A DNA stretch of 64,000 nucleotides, from contig NZ_CP018097.1 of NCBI RefSeq assembly GCF_001886695.1, positions 930,001-994,000 of the forward strand. Reading direction: 5' to 3'. Each line of letters begins with the position of its first letter. Positions within the stretch are counted from its first letter, which is position 1. This stretch comes from Aurantiacibacter gangjinensis (GTDB lineage Bacteria > Pseudomonadota > Alphaproteobacteria > Sphingomonadales > Sphingomonadaceae). The position numbers and the translations under genes are program-made. Below the pieces are notes generated by a model, which did not search any database, was not told the origin of the DNA, and was given only the letters and a program-made list of their open reading frames with translations. Positions 41,885 through 51,208 of this stretch are shown one piece after another.

Positions 41885-43417
41885 TCAATCCATGAAGCGA
41901 ACCGGGATCGATTGCGTCGCGCCGCCACGGGCGCGCACGCGCAGCAGCACGGCTTCGCGGCCCCGGTCCTGCGCTTCGCCGATAATCGCTTCCAGATCCG
42001 CGATGCTGGAAATGTCGCGGCCATTGGCGGCAAGGATCATCACGCCGCGGGACAGACCGCGCCGCGCCGCATCCGAGTTCGGATTGACCGCGAGGATGGC
42101 GAGGCCCGTGGTACTGTCCGAAACGCCCAGCTGGCGTGCGATGCGCGGCGTGATCTCGATGGCCTGGATGCCGAGAACGTCTTCCAGCATCTGGCTGTTG
42201 CGATCGTCCTCCATCGGGGGCGGCGTGTCCTCGTCATCGCCCTGGAACATTTGCTGCTGGCGCAGCTCGTCATCGCTGGGGCGACGACCCACAGTCAGCG
42301 TGACAGTACGCGTCTCGCCATCGCGGATGTAGCGCACAGGCACGCGCGTGCCGGGTTCGATATAGGCGACGATGCGGGAGAGGGAATTGTCGGTGGTGAC
42401 ATCCTCATTATTGACCGCGATCACGACATCGCCGGCGCGCAGACCGGCCTCTTCTGCCGCTTCGCCCGGCTGAACGCCCTGGATGAGTTCGCCGACGCCG
42501 TCTTCGATGCCCAGCGCCTCGGCAATATCCTCGTCCACCGGCTGGATCTGCACGCCCAGATAGCCGCGCAGGATTTCCTCGCCATTGATCAGCGCCATCA
42601 CGATAGGCTCTGCATCCTCCGCCGGAATGGCGAGGCCGATGCCCACGCTACCGCCCGAGGGTGAGAGGATGGCATTGTTGATGCCGATCACATTGCCCTG
42701 CATGTCGAAGAGCGGGCCGCCCGAATTGCCGCGATTGATGCTGGCATCGGTCTGGATGTACCGGTCGAACGCGCGGCCCGATCCGGTCGAACGCTGCACG
42801 GCGGAAACGATACCGCTCGTCACAGTGCCGCCAAGGCCGAAGGGGTTGCCGATGGCAATCACCCAGTCACCCACGCGCGCCTGGTTGGAATCACCGAAGC
42901 GCACGAAGGGAAACGGCTCGCTGCGCTCGATTTTCAGCACGGCGAGGTCGGAAGACGGGTCCGTGCCGACCAGTTCCGCCTCGTATTCGCGGCCATCGGG
43001 CAAGGTAACGGTGACCTCTTCCAACTGTGCGCGCTGGCCGGGGGCCACCACGTGATTGTTGGTGACGATATAGCCGTCCGCCGACACGATAAAGCCCGAG
43101 CCGAGCGAGGTCGCCTCGCGCGTGGTCGGGCCGTTGCCACCGCCACGGCGACGGTTGAAGAACTGCTCCATCGGGTTCTGCGCCTGCGGGATTGTCACCG
43201 TCTGCCGGGTGGAGATATTGACCACGGCGGGCTGCAGGATCTCGGTCAGGTCGGCAAAGCTGCCGGGCGCACCCGCCACGGGCACGGCGCCTTCCATCGT
43301 GATGCGATCGTTTTGCGCAACTTGCGCCCCCGCAGGATAGCCGGTCAACATGGTGATGGCGGCCCCGCCTACGAGCAGGGCAGTGGTGATACCGTAGGAA
43401 TAACGCACAGGCTTCAC
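41885..43417 (-). CDS. degP: DegP/HtrA-family periplasmic serine protease
   Basis: The 510-aa protein has an N-terminal signal/anchor (ITTALLVGGAAITMLTGYPAGAQ), a trypsin-like domain with His in TNNHVVAPG (about residue 121), Asp in PSSDLAVLK (about 154) and Ser in NRGNSGGPLF (about 231). Two PDZ domains follow (GYLGVQIQPV and DVLGIQAIEITP). The start is probably GTG at 43417 next to AAGAGGA; a second GTG at 43408 is possible. It closes the hflK-hflC-degP order common in alphaproteobacteria, where membrane proteolysis genes cluster. Confidence 0.93.
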   Translation of the reverse strand: MKPVRYSYGITTALLVGGAAITMLTGYPAGAQVAQNDRITMEGAVPVAGAPGSFADLTEILQPAVVNISTRQTVTIPQAQNPMEQFFNRRRGGGNGPTTREATSLGSGFIVSADGYIVTNNHVVAPGQRAQLEEVTVTLPDGREYEAELVGTDPSSDLAVLKIERSEPFPFVRFGDSNQARVGDWVIAIGNPFGLGGTVTSGIVSAVQRSTGSGRAFDRYIQTDASINRGNSGGPLFDMQGNVIGINNAILSPSGGSVGIGLAIPAEDAEPIVMALINGEEILRGYLGVQIQPVDEDIAEALGIEDGVGELIQGVQPGEAAEEAGLRAGDVVIAVNNEDVTTDNSLSRIVAYIEPGTRVPVRYIRDGETRTVTLTVGRRPSDDELRQQQMFQGDDEDTPPPMEDDRNSQMLEDVLGIQAIEITPRIARQLGVSDSTTGLAILAVNPNSDAARRGLSRGVMILAANGRDISSIADLEAIIGEAQDRGREAVLLRVRARGGATQSIPVRFMD

Positions 43418-43571
43418 GTCCTCTTGGTCCTTTGTGTCTTGCAGGCGCTTGCCAAAGCTATTCGCTTGGCGGCCCGGTATGGTTCCGTCCCGAAGTCGAT
43501 AATCCCAGCCCAGCGCGTCTGAATGCGCCTTTAACGACAGATGTAGTCGCGGGCTGTGCGCGCCGGCCCAA

Positions 43572-44411
43572 TCAGCGGCCACCGCGCTGGAACTGGCGCA
43601 GATATTCGTTGTCCGGGCTCATGATAATGGAACTTTCGGCTTCGCCGTTCACGAATGTCTGTTCGTAAGACTGCATGGCGCGGAAGAAATCGTAAAACGC
43701 CGGATCCTGGTTGAAGGCTTCTGCAAAGATGCGTGCCGCTTCGGCAGAGGCTTCGGCGCGGATGATCTGTGCGTCGCGGAACCCGCCTGCACGGATCGTG
43801 GCTGCCTCTTCCTCGCGGTCGGAACGCATGCGGTTGAATGCCGCGGCCAGCGGCGTGCCTTCGGGCAGATCGGCCCGTTTGATGCGAACATCCAGCACCT
43901 GCGCGCCATAGGTGCGCGCTTCCTCATCCAGCGTATCGCGGATCCGTATCATGGCGTTGCCACGCTCCGGCGTCAGCAGGCTGGCGAAGGTGCGCCGACC
44001 CAGTTCCTGCCGCAGTTCGGAGGTCAGGATGGGCTGCAATTGGTTTTGCAGCTGCGCCTCGCTGCCGGCGCGCTGTACGAAGAGCACGGGATCGAAAATG
44101 CGATAGCGCGCATAGGCATTCACCTCCAGGCGCTGCTGGTCGCGCGAGAGCACGGTCTCGCCTTCCATGTCGAGATCGAGAATGCGGCGGTCGACCATCT
44201 GCACGCGGTCGATGAAGGGGATAACGAAGCGCAGGCCAGCTCCGGTCTCGCCATAAGCTTCCGCCGGATCGAACTGGTTGATGGTGTAGACAGGTTCACC
44301 CGTCCGGATCACTACGGCCTGATGGGTTTCGGGCACGATACGCGCCGACATCAGCAACAGCACGGCGCCGACGATCAGCGCGATGAACAGTGTTTTATAG
44401 CGTTGCCACAT
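43572..44411 (-). CDS. hflC: HflC, SPFH-domain subunit of the FtsH regulator complex
   Basis: HflC with HflK forms a large membrane ring around the FtsH protease. The 279-aa product has an N-terminal membrane anchor (LFIALIVGAVLLLMSARIV), an SPFH/band-7 domain (QAVVIRTGEPV, GLRFVIPFIDRVQMVDRR) and a long helical region (RSDREEEAATIRAGGFRDAQIIRAEASAEAARI). The ATG at 44411 is only 1 nt after the hflK stop. Confidence 0.95.
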   Translation of the reverse strand: MWQRYKTLFIALIVGAVLLLMSARIVPETHQAVVIRTGEPVYTINQFDPAEAYGETGAGLRFVIPFIDRVQMVDRRILDLDMEGETVLSRDQQRLEVNAYARYRIFDPVLFVQRAGSEAQLQNQLQPILTSELRQELGRRTFASLLTPERGNAMIRIRDTLDEEARTYGAQVLDVRIKRADLPEGTPLAAAFNRMRSDREEEAATIRAGGFRDAQIIRAEASAEAARIFAEAFNQDPAFYDFFRAMQSYEQTFVNGEAESSIIMSPDNEYLRQFQRGGR

Positions 44412-44412
44412 C

Positions 44413-45600
44413 TTACTGCCCTCCCTGCTGCTGGCGGCCTTCATTGGGCGTTACCGTCATGGTCGGTCCTTGCGTAGTGTTGCTGCGCGTCCGGCGCTGC
44501 ACTTCGGGCAGCGGGAGATACGGGGTGACCCCATCGGGTTCCACCACCGTCATATCCGTATTGGCGAGCACGCGCTCCATCGTCTCGTAGTAGAGGCGCT
44601 GGCGCGTCACTTCGGGCGCGAGGCGATATTGCTCGTAAATTTCGTTGAATTCGGCCGCGCCGCCCTGCGCCGAGGCCAGCAATTGCTGCTCGTAACGGCG
44701 CGCTTCGTTCAGGCTGCGCTCCCGGTCCTGCCGGGCGGCGAGCACGTCGTTGAAAGCCTCGATAACCTGCTCGGGAGCCTCGGTCCGGGCGATTTCGACA
44801 CCCTGAATGTTGATCCCGGCTTCATAGGCATCGAGGATCGTCTGCATCCGGCTGCGAACGCGTGCCTGCACCTGCTCTCGCCCTGAACCCGACAGCACGG
44901 CATCCAGTTCGGTTTCCGCGACGGCGGCGCGCATGGCGGACTCCGCCACTTCCTGCACCGTTTCGGTAGGGTCGGCGAGTTCGTATTTGAATTGCACCAG
45001 ATCCTTGATGTTCCAGCGCACGACATAGGACAGGTCGACCAGGCTCTGGTCGCTGGTCAGGATCAGGTTTTCACTGCCATCGCCGATCGTTTCGCGGCGG
45101 ATCTCGCTCACATTCTCGATGTCCACGGTCTGGATCGGCCAAGGGGCCGTCCATTCCGTACCCGGATCGAGCGTGCGCGAATATTCACCGCCCAGCCACG
45201 TGACCACGGCCTGCTCGCGCGGCTGGATGAAATGGATCGAGGTGACGAGGATCCAGATCCCCGCAATCGCGACCATCACGACCGGGAACCAGCTGCCGCC
45301 GCCGGGGCGCTGCGGGATGCGGAAATTGGGACCACCCGAACCGCCGCCGCCCGTGCGGCGCGGGCCTTCGGGGCCGCGGTTCTTGAAGATGTCTTCGATA
45401 TTGGCGGACCGGCGACCTTTGCCTGCGCCCTTGCCGCCGCCGGGCAACCAAGGATTGCGCGGCCCGCCGGAGGAGCCGTCACCGTCTCCACCATCGGCGC
45501 CATCATCGCCCGATCCACCGCCGGATGGCTTGCCCCAAGGATTGCGTTTGCCGGCCATGGCCAGCCCGAAGCGTTCGAAAAACCCGCCAAATGTTCTCAT
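44413..45600 (-). CDS. hflK: HflK, SPFH-domain subunit of the FtsH regulator complex
   Basis: The 395-aa product starts with a Gly/Asp/Pro-rich cytoplasmic segment (GKPSGGGSGDDGADGG...), one membrane helix (WFPVVMVAIAGIWILVTSI) and the band-7 domain (REQAVVTWLGGEYSRTLDPGTEWTAPWPIQTVDIENV). The helical tail follows, then a Gln/Gly-rich end. The start at 45600 (MRTFGGFF) is preferred; the ATG at 45558 (MAGKRNPWG) is a possible alternative. The frame continues much further upstream without support. First gene of hflK-hflC-degP, divergent from mrp. Confidence 0.94.
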   Translation of the reverse strand: MRTFGGFFERFGLAMAGKRNPWGKPSGGGSGDDGADGGDGDGSSGGPRNPWLPGGGKGAGKGRRSANIEDIFKNRGPEGPRRTGGGGSGGPNFRIPQRPGGGSWFPVVMVAIAGIWILVTSIHFIQPREQAVVTWLGGEYSRTLDPGTEWTAPWPIQTVDIENVSEIRRETIGDGSENLILTSDQSLVDLSYVVRWNIKDLVQFKYELADPTETVQEVAESAMRAAVAETELDAVLSGSGREQVQARVRSRMQTILDAYEAGINIQGVEIARTEAPEQVIEAFNDVLAARQDRERSLNEARRYEQQLLASAQGGAAEFNEIYEQYRLAPEVTRQRLYYETMERVLANTDMTVVEPDGVTPYLPLPEVQRRTRSNTTQGPTMTVTPNEGRQQQGGQ

Positions 45601-45694
45601 GCCATCTTGTATAGGTAGCGCTGCGACAAAAAACAGGGGGTCTAATGGCCAATATTGCTGACGCTTGGCCCGCGCCGCGCTAACCCTGCCCGCC

Positions 45695-46663
45695 ATGAGC
45701 GACGAAACAGCCATCAGGCAGGCCATACCCGCAGAATTGTCGGACCTCGTCCGGTCCGTGAAATTCGACGGCGGCGTGGCGACCATCATTGCCGATGCGG
45801 GCGGCATGGGCCGTTCCGCCGCCGCGCAGCTGCAGCGCGAGCTGGAGCAGGACGTCGGCGCTGTCGAGGGCGTCGAGGAAGTGCGCGTGGCGCTGATGGC
45901 CGACAAGCCATCGCGCCCGATCATCGTCGTCGGTTCTGGCAAGGGCGGGGTGGGCAAAAGCACGCTGACCGCCAATCTGGCCGTGGCGCTGGCAAAGCTG
46001 GGTCACAAGGTGGGCGTCGTCGATGCCGATATCTACGGCCCGTCGCAGCCCACCCTGCTCGATGTGCAGGGCGAACGCCCGCGCGCCGAGGGGCAGAAGC
46101 TGGTGGCGACCGATAGCCCGCATGGTGTGAAAGTGCTGTCCATGGGTCAGCTGGTCGAACCGGGCAGGGCGATTGCATGGCGCGGTCCGATGGTCGGCAA
46201 TGCGCTGTCGCAGCTGGTCGATGGCGACTGGGGCGACACCGACCTGCTGCTGGTGGATCTGCCGCCGGGCACGGGCGACGTGCAGCTTTCCATGCTCAAG
46301 AACAACAAGCCCTCCGGCGCGGTCGTCGTTTCGACCCCGCAGGACCTGGCGCTGATCGATGCGACGCGCGCGATCGACCTGTTCCGGCAGGCCAAGGTGC
46401 CGATCGTCGGGCTGGTCGAGAATATGGCAGGCTATCTCTGCCCGCATTGCGGCGAGGCGAGCGATCCCTTCGGGCAGGGCGGCGCTCGCAAGGCGGCGGA
46501 GGAACTGGACCTCCCGTTTCTCGGCCAGGTGCCACTGGCGATGGAAATTCGCGCAGCCAGCGATGCGGGCGACCCGCCGGGCGCGGGCGACAGCGAGCAT
46601 GGCCAGCATTTTGTGGCCCTCGCCGCGCAAGTGAGCGCCTTCGTGAAAGCGGGCAAGAGCTAG
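45695..46663 (+). CDS. apbC: Mrp/ApbC-family iron-sulfur carrier ATPase
   Basis: ApbC proteins bind and pass on Fe-S clusters. The 322-aa product has a short N-terminal MIP18-like segment, a deviant Walker A (GKGGVGKST at about residues 86-94), VDADIYGPSQPTLL, LLVDLPPGTGDVQLSM, and the cluster-binding CPHC in NMAGYLCPHCGE. The ATG at 45695 was chosen over a TTG ten codons upstream. It lies 3 nt ahead of a molybdopterin hydroxylase gene, which fits: that enzyme class depends on Fe-S partner subunits. Confidence 0.94.
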   Translation: MSDETAIRQAIPAELSDLVRSVKFDGGVATIIADAGGMGRSAAAQLQRELEQDVGAVEGVEEVRVALMADKPSRPIIVVGSGKGGVGKSTLTANLAVALAKLGHKVGVVDADIYGPSQPTLLDVQGERPRAEGQKLVATDSPHGVKVLSMGQLVEPGRAIAWRGPMVGNALSQLVDGDWGDTDLLLVDLPPGTGDVQLSMLKNNKPSGAVVVSTPQDLALIDATRAIDLFRQAKVPIVGLVENMAGYLCPHCGEASDPFGQGGARKAAEELDLPFLGQVPLAMEIRAASDAGDPPGAGDSEHGQHFVALAAQVSAFVKAGKS

Positions 46664-46666
46664 GCG

Positions 46667-48940
46667 ATGCAGGTATCGCGGCGCGGATTGCTGGCAGGTG
46701 CGGCGGTGGGCGGCGGCGTGCTGGTCGCGTGGGCCTTCCTGCCCCGCGATTTCGCCAGTCCGCTTGAGCCGGGCGAGGGCGAGACTGCGGTGGATGCGTG
46801 GCTCAAGATTGCGAGCGACGGCGTCGTGACCGTCGCCGTGCCGCAGCTGGAAATGGGGCAAGGCGTCACCACCCTTCTGCCGCAGATCGTCGCCATGGAA
46901 GTGGGCGCGGATTGGCGGCAGGTGGCAGTCGAGCCAGCACCTGTCAGCAGCGCTTACGCCAACATCCCGCTCGCCGCGCATTGGGCGCCGCTCTGGCGTC
47001 CTGCAGTCCCCTCCTTGGCCGATCAGGCGGACGACTGGGCGCTGCAAAGCTGGGCGCGCGACAATCGTTTCACTGTGACCGCCAAGGGCACCACGCTCGC
47101 CGCTTACGAGCAATCCTGCCGAGAGGCGGGCGCTGCGGCCCGGTCCATGCTGGCGCAGGCCGCCGCAGAACGCTGGGATGTTCCGTGGGAGGAATGCCGC
47201 GCGGAAAATGGCGTGATCTATCACAATGAGAATGCGGCGAGCTTCGCAGAACTGGCGGTGGAAGCAGGCGAGTTCAGCCCGCCCGACCCGCCGCCGCTGC
47301 AAAGCGAAGCGCCCGCCGAGGCCGGGCCGCTCGAAGGCATGGCGGAGCGTGAAGTGCCGCTGCAATGGCCACGCTTGGATTTGCCGAGCAAGGTCGATGG
47401 CGGGCATGTCTTCGCAGGCGATGTCCGCCTGCCCGGCATGGTGTTTGCCAGCGTGCGCCACGGCCCGCACGATGAAAGCGAGCTTGCCGATTTCGATGCC
47501 GGCCGTGCCGCGGGCCAGCGTGGCCTCGTCCAGCTGGTGCGCGGCAAGAGGTGGCTCGCCGCCATTGCCGAGAACTGGTGGGCCGCCGAGCAGGCGCTGC
47601 AAGAGATCGCTCCGCGTTTCGCGACGGAACGCCCGGTGCAAAGCGCCCAGATCGTAGAGGCGCTGGACGATGCGCTGCGCAATGGCCCGGCCCGCATCGT
47701 CGAGAAGCGCGGCGACGGGGCGGAGGACTATGCCCACGATTTCGCGCTGCGCTACGATATCGCACCGGGCCTCCATGCGACGATGGAAACCACCACGGCC
47801 ACGGCGCGCCTTGCCGTTGGCACGCTGGAATTGTGGCTGGCGACCCAGGCGCCAGAGGCGGCGCGGCAGGCGGCTGCCAAGGCGATCGGCCTCTCCGCGT
47901 CCGATGTCATCCTCTACCCTGTCGCGGCGGGCGGCAGCTTCGACCGGCGGCTGGACAACCAGATCGCCATCGAAGCCGCGCTTATCGCCCGCGAGGTGGC
48001 GCGACCTGTGCAGGTGACATGGTCGCGCTGGGACGAGCACGCCGCCAGCTATCCGCGTCCGCCAGCTGCCGGCCTGATGGCTGCCGAGACCGACGATAGC
48101 GGCAATATCCGCACGCTGCGCGCCCGTCTCGCGTCCCCGCCAACCATGCGCGAATTCGGCCGCCGCCTGTTCGATAACGAAGTCAGCTGGCGCGCCATTG
48201 ACGAGCTGGAGGGCGAGGAAGGCGTGTTTGCGGTCGAAGGTCTCGCCCCGCCTTATACTATCGCGAATGTCTCGGTGGAGCACGCACCCGTTACCATCCT
48301 GCTTCCGACCGCGCCGATGCGCGGCGGGGCGGATGGCTATACGTGTTTCATGCGCGAGAGCTTTATCGACGAGCTGGCCGCCCGGCATGAGCGTGAACCC
48401 ATGAGCTATCGCATCGCGATGCTGGGGCAGGATGCTTTGCTCGCCGATTGCCTGCAACGCGCGGCACGGCTCGCCAGTTGGGATGGCGGCATTGCGGGGA
48501 GCGGACAGGGGATCGCCTGCCATCGCATGGATTTCGGAGACGCTGCCGGTCGCATTGCCGTGGTGGCGGAAGCCAGCGCGGGCGAGGGCGGCGTGCGCAT
48601 CCGCCGGATTTTCGCCGCCGCCAATATCGGCCGAGTGGTCAACCGCGACATCGCCCTGCAACAGCTCGAGGGCGGTATCGTGTTCGGCCTGGGCATGGCG
48701 CTCGGCTGCTCTACCGAATATGCCAATGGTCGCCCGACGCATGAGCGGCTGGCGGCGCTGGCCATCCCTACGCTTGCCGATTGTCCGCAGGTCGAGGTGG
48801 AGCTGGTCGAAAGCGATGCGCCGCCCTTCGATCCGGGCGAGATCGGCGTGCCCGCCGTCGCGCCGGCCATCGCCAATGCATTTTTCAGCGCCACCGGCCT
48901 GCGTCTTCGCCGCCTGCCATTGCTCAGCGCGCTTGTATAA
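46667..48940 (+). CDS. Molybdopterin-binding aldehyde/isoquinoline oxidoreductase, large subunit, Tat-exported
   Basis: The 757-aa product has a Tat signal (VSRRGLLAGAAVGGGVLVAWAFL) and the two-domain layout of xanthine-oxidase-family large subunits exported to the periplasm (IorB-like). Visible are PQLEMGQGVTTLLPQIVAMEVG near residue 60, GGSFDRRLDNQIAIEAALIARE, MRGGADGYTCFMRESFIDELA and GEIGVPAVAPAIANAFFSATGLRLR near the end. No small 2Fe-2S subunit gene is adjacent in this window. The substrate is unknown. It follows apbC by 3 nt. Confidence 0.88.
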   Translation: MQVSRRGLLAGAAVGGGVLVAWAFLPRDFASPLEPGEGETAVDAWLKIASDGVVTVAVPQLEMGQGVTTLLPQIVAMEVGADWRQVAVEPAPVSSAYANIPLAAHWAPLWRPAVPSLADQADDWALQSWARDNRFTVTAKGTTLAAYEQSCREAGAAARSMLAQAAAERWDVPWEECRAENGVIYHNENAASFAELAVEAGEFSPPDPPPLQSEAPAEAGPLEGMAEREVPLQWPRLDLPSKVDGGHVFAGDVRLPGMVFASVRHGPHDESELADFDAGRAAGQRGLVQLVRGKRWLAAIAENWWAAEQALQEIAPRFATERPVQSAQIVEALDDALRNGPARIVEKRGDGAEDYAHDFALRYDIAPGLHATMETTTATARLAVGTLELWLATQAPEAARQAAAKAIGLSASDVILYPVAAGGSFDRRLDNQIAIEAALIAREVARPVQVTWSRWDEHAASYPRPPAAGLMAAETDDSGNIRTLRARLASPPTMREFGRRLFDNEVSWRAIDELEGEEGVFAVEGLAPPYTIANVSVEHAPVTILLPTAPMRGGADGYTCFMRESFIDELAARHEREPMSYRIAMLGQDALLADCLQRAARLASWDGGIAGSGQGIACHRMDFGDAAGRIAVVAEASAGEGGVRIRRIFAAANIGRVVNRDIALQQLEGGIVFGLGMALGCSTEYANGRPTHERLAALAIPTLADCPQVEVELVESDAPPFDPGEIGVPAVAPAIANAFFSATGLRLRRLPLLSALV

Positions 48941-49018
48941 TCGCCGTCCCACCCGACCTTGGCGCGTATTGAGCCGCGCGCAGCCACTCGCTAGGCGCGC
49001 TGCCGAAGGAGACCGAGC

Positions 49019-50041
49019 ATGACATGGCAGGACCAGAAATTGCCCGCCGATCACCCACCTGTGCGCAGCGGCAAGGTCGGGGTGCTGGTCGTCAATCTCG
49101 GCACGCCCGATGCGCCGGAGACCGGGCCGGTGCGGCGCTATTTGAAAGAATTCCTCTCCGACCGCCGCGTGATCGAAATCCCGCCCATCGCATGGCAGCC
49201 GATCCTGCGCGGCATCATCCTCAATACGCGGCCCAAAAAAAGCGCTGCCGCCTATCGCGAGGTGTGGACCGATGAAGGTTCCCCGCTTGCCGCCATCACC
49301 GCACAGCAGGCTGAGAAGCTGGGGCAGCGGCTCGGCGAGGCAGCCCATGTCGAATGGGCCATGCGCTATGGCAATCCGTCAATCCCGGACCAGCTCGAAA
49401 AGCTGATGAATGCCGGTTGCGACCGCATCCTGCTCGCCCCGCTCTATCCGCAATACTCCGCCGCGACCACGGCTACCGTGGTGGACAAGGCCGCCGACTG
49501 GCTGCGCGGTCGGCGCTGGCAATCGGCGCTGCGGACGCTGCCGCCATATCACGACGATCCGGCCTATATAGGCGCTCTGGCAACCGACATCGGGCGGCAA
49601 CTCGATGCGCTCGATTTTACGCCCGAAGTGCTCCTCCTCAGCTTCCACGGCATGCCGCAGCGCACGCTGGAATTGGGCGATCCCTATCACTGCCACTGCC
49701 GCAAGACCGCGCGCTTGCTGGAAGCTGCGATGGACCGCCCGGATTTGCGCATGGTGACCACCTTCCAGAGCCGCTTCGGACCCGCCAAATGGCTGGAGCC
49801 CGCGACCGACACCACGCTGGAGGCCGAAGCCGCCGCCGGCACAAAGCGCCTCGCCATTGCCGCGCCCGGCTTCTCCGCCGACTGCCTCGAAACGCTGGAG
49901 GAGCTGGCGATCCGAGGGAAAGAGCAATTCGAAGAGGCAGGTGGTGAGCGCTTCGCCGCGCTCTCCTGCCTCAATGCAGGCGATGCCGGTATGGACATGC
50001 TTGAAGCCATCATCCGCCGCGAACTGGGCGGCTGGATCTGA
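49019..50041 (+). CDS. hemH: Ferrochelatase
   Basis: HemH inserts Fe(II) into protoporphyrin IX, the last step of heme synthesis. The 340-aa product has VLVVNLGTPDAPETGPVRRYLKEFLSDRRV, the metal-site His in LLSFHGMPQRTLELGDPYHCHC, and TFQSRFGPAKWLEPATDTTLE followed by the AAPGFSADCLETLEE block. The start at 49019 has AAGGAG upstream. No extended C-terminal 2Fe-2S cluster motif is visible. It ends 6 nt from the convergent lipoprotein gene. Confidence 0.95.
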   Translation: MTWQDQKLPADHPPVRSGKVGVLVVNLGTPDAPETGPVRRYLKEFLSDRRVIEIPPIAWQPILRGIILNTRPKKSAAAYREVWTDEGSPLAAITAQQAEKLGQRLGEAAHVEWAMRYGNPSIPDQLEKLMNAGCDRILLAPLYPQYSAATTATVVDKAADWLRGRRWQSALRTLPPYHDDPAYIGALATDIGRQLDALDFTPEVLLLSFHGMPQRTLELGDPYHCHCRKTARLLEAAMDRPDLRMVTTFQSRFGPAKWLEPATDTTLEAEAAAGTKRLAIAAPGFSADCLETLEELAIRGKEQFEEAGGERFAALSCLNAGDAGMDMLEAIIRRELGGWI

Positions 50042-50047
50042 CTGCCT

Positions 50048-50980
50048 CTAGCGCGGCGAAGCGCAGTTCTCTTCCCAAGTGCGCGAGTGATCGTCCGACT
50101 GGTTGAGCATGACGCAGGGCTGGCGCGTCAGCAAAAGGCCAAACCTCTCGTTGAACAGCAGAATATCGCCATTCGCCAAATGCTCCGCCTGCGGGTTCTC
50201 ATGCAACAGGGTCAGGACGTCCCAGCGTTCTGGCGACATATTGCCATAGGATCGCTCGGCCAGTCCCTCGCATGCAGTCGGCTCCTCCGGCAGGGACACG
50301 CCGCCGGTATTCGCGATCGTGCCATCGGGCGTGTAATCGAATGTGATGTCGTAGGCGGGGCAGCGCGAATAGCCCGCCCGGTTTCCATCGAACACGATGC
50401 GTCCGGGCACTTCCATCAGCCCCATGCTGCTCATCCCGCCTTCGGGCTGGTACATGGTGAGCGTCTCCATCCGCCACTCGCCTTGCAGATCAGCCAGATA
50501 TGGCACGAAATCCAAATGCCTGTCTTCCGGTCGCTGGAGCAGGAGTTCGATCCCGCCCGCTTCGAAAAGCAGCCTCCCGTCGGGCAAAAGCTGCCCGGTG
50601 GGCTCGTCATCGAAAAAGGAGAAATACGCCTCGTCACGCTCGTGCTTGGGCGCTTCGCATCCGGCCACCGTCATGATACGCGGCCCGCTATCGGCCGGGA
50701 CGAAGCGATCCCCTCGCATCCGGCCCACCACGCCGGACCAGTTGCATTCGAGGTGCAGGCTCACCTCGCGCTCGCGGAAATTCGCATAAGCCGCCCGATT
50801 TGTGCCGCGCATGCGATAGGGCACGGTGTAGCCATCGAAGCTGACGACATCCCAATCGCCCGCGACGCTGGCGCGATCGGCAGGGCGTGCGGACGCTTGC
50901 TGCGTGCTGTCAGGGGTCGGAGACGGCGTGCAGGCAGCCGCGGCGAGGAGGGACAGCGATGCGACCAGCGATCTTTTCAT
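50048..50980 (-). CDS. Lipoprotein with two META/HslJ-like domains (paralogue)
   Basis: The 310-aa product has a lipoprotein signal (MKRSLVASLSLLAAAAC, lipobox AAAC). Two repeats follow: VAGDWDVVSFDGYTVPY...VSLHLECNWSGVVGRM and LQGEWRMETLTMYQPEGG...VFDGNRAGYSRCPAYDITF. Both open with G.W and carry a Cys in a strand resembling META domains. The same plan is found in the lipoprotein at 15830-16636. A good GGAGA site precedes the ATG at 50980. It lies between hemH (convergent) and the SDHAF4-like gene. Function unknown. Confidence 0.75.
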   Translation of the reverse strand: MKRSLVASLSLLAAAACTPSPTPDSTQQASARPADRASVAGDWDVVSFDGYTVPYRMRGTNRAAYANFREREVSLHLECNWSGVVGRMRGDRFVPADSGPRIMTVAGCEAPKHERDEAYFSFFDDEPTGQLLPDGRLLFEAGGIELLLQRPEDRHLDFVPYLADLQGEWRMETLTMYQPEGGMSSMGLMEVPGRIVFDGNRAGYSRCPAYDITFDYTPDGTIANTGGVSLPEEPTACEGLAERSYGNMSPERWDVLTLLHENPQAEHLANGDILLFNERFGLLLTRQPCVMLNQSDDHSRTWEENCASPR

Positions 50981-50994
50981 GCTGTCTCCAACGG

Positions 50995-51150
50995 TCAGAA
51001 ATCGATGGCGATCCCCTTGTGCACCCAGTCGCCATAGCGGGTGGGGCTGAGATCTTCGTCCACCTCATTCGCTTCCGGCTTGGGCGGCGGGTCGTTGGTC
51101 CAGTGGGCGGGCTTCGTGAAGCCTTCGGGGCGTTTGGTCGCGCGTTTCAT
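50995..51150 (-). CDS. DUF1674 / SDHAF4-like succinate dehydrogenase assembly factor
   Basis: This 51-aa protein ends LSPTRYGDWVHKGIAIDF, the conserved DUF1674 C-terminus shared with mitochondrial Sdh assembly factor 4, which binds flavinylated SdhA. The N-terminal half (MKRATKRPEGFTKPAHWTNDPPPKPEA) is Pro- and Lys-rich, as usual. The frame runs upstream well beyond 51150, but the ATG there matches family length. It is divergent from rsmB and 14 nt upstream of the lipoprotein gene. No sdh genes are in this window. Confidence 0.85.
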   Translation of the reverse strand: MKRATKRPEGFTKPAHWTNDPPPKPEANEVDEDLSPTRYGDWVHKGIAIDF

Positions 51151-51208
51151 AGCGCGTTCGATATGGGAGCACTGGCGCAGCGGCGCAACTGGCCCTAGGG
51201 GCAGGTCG

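Noticed and set aside
45680-49348. 1222-codon open frame on the minus strand, antisense to apbC, the molybdopterin enzyme and hemH
   Set aside because: The translation is low-complexity Arg/Ala/Gly/His without any domain, while the plus strand carries three well-recognised genes. Long antisense frames are expected at this GC content.
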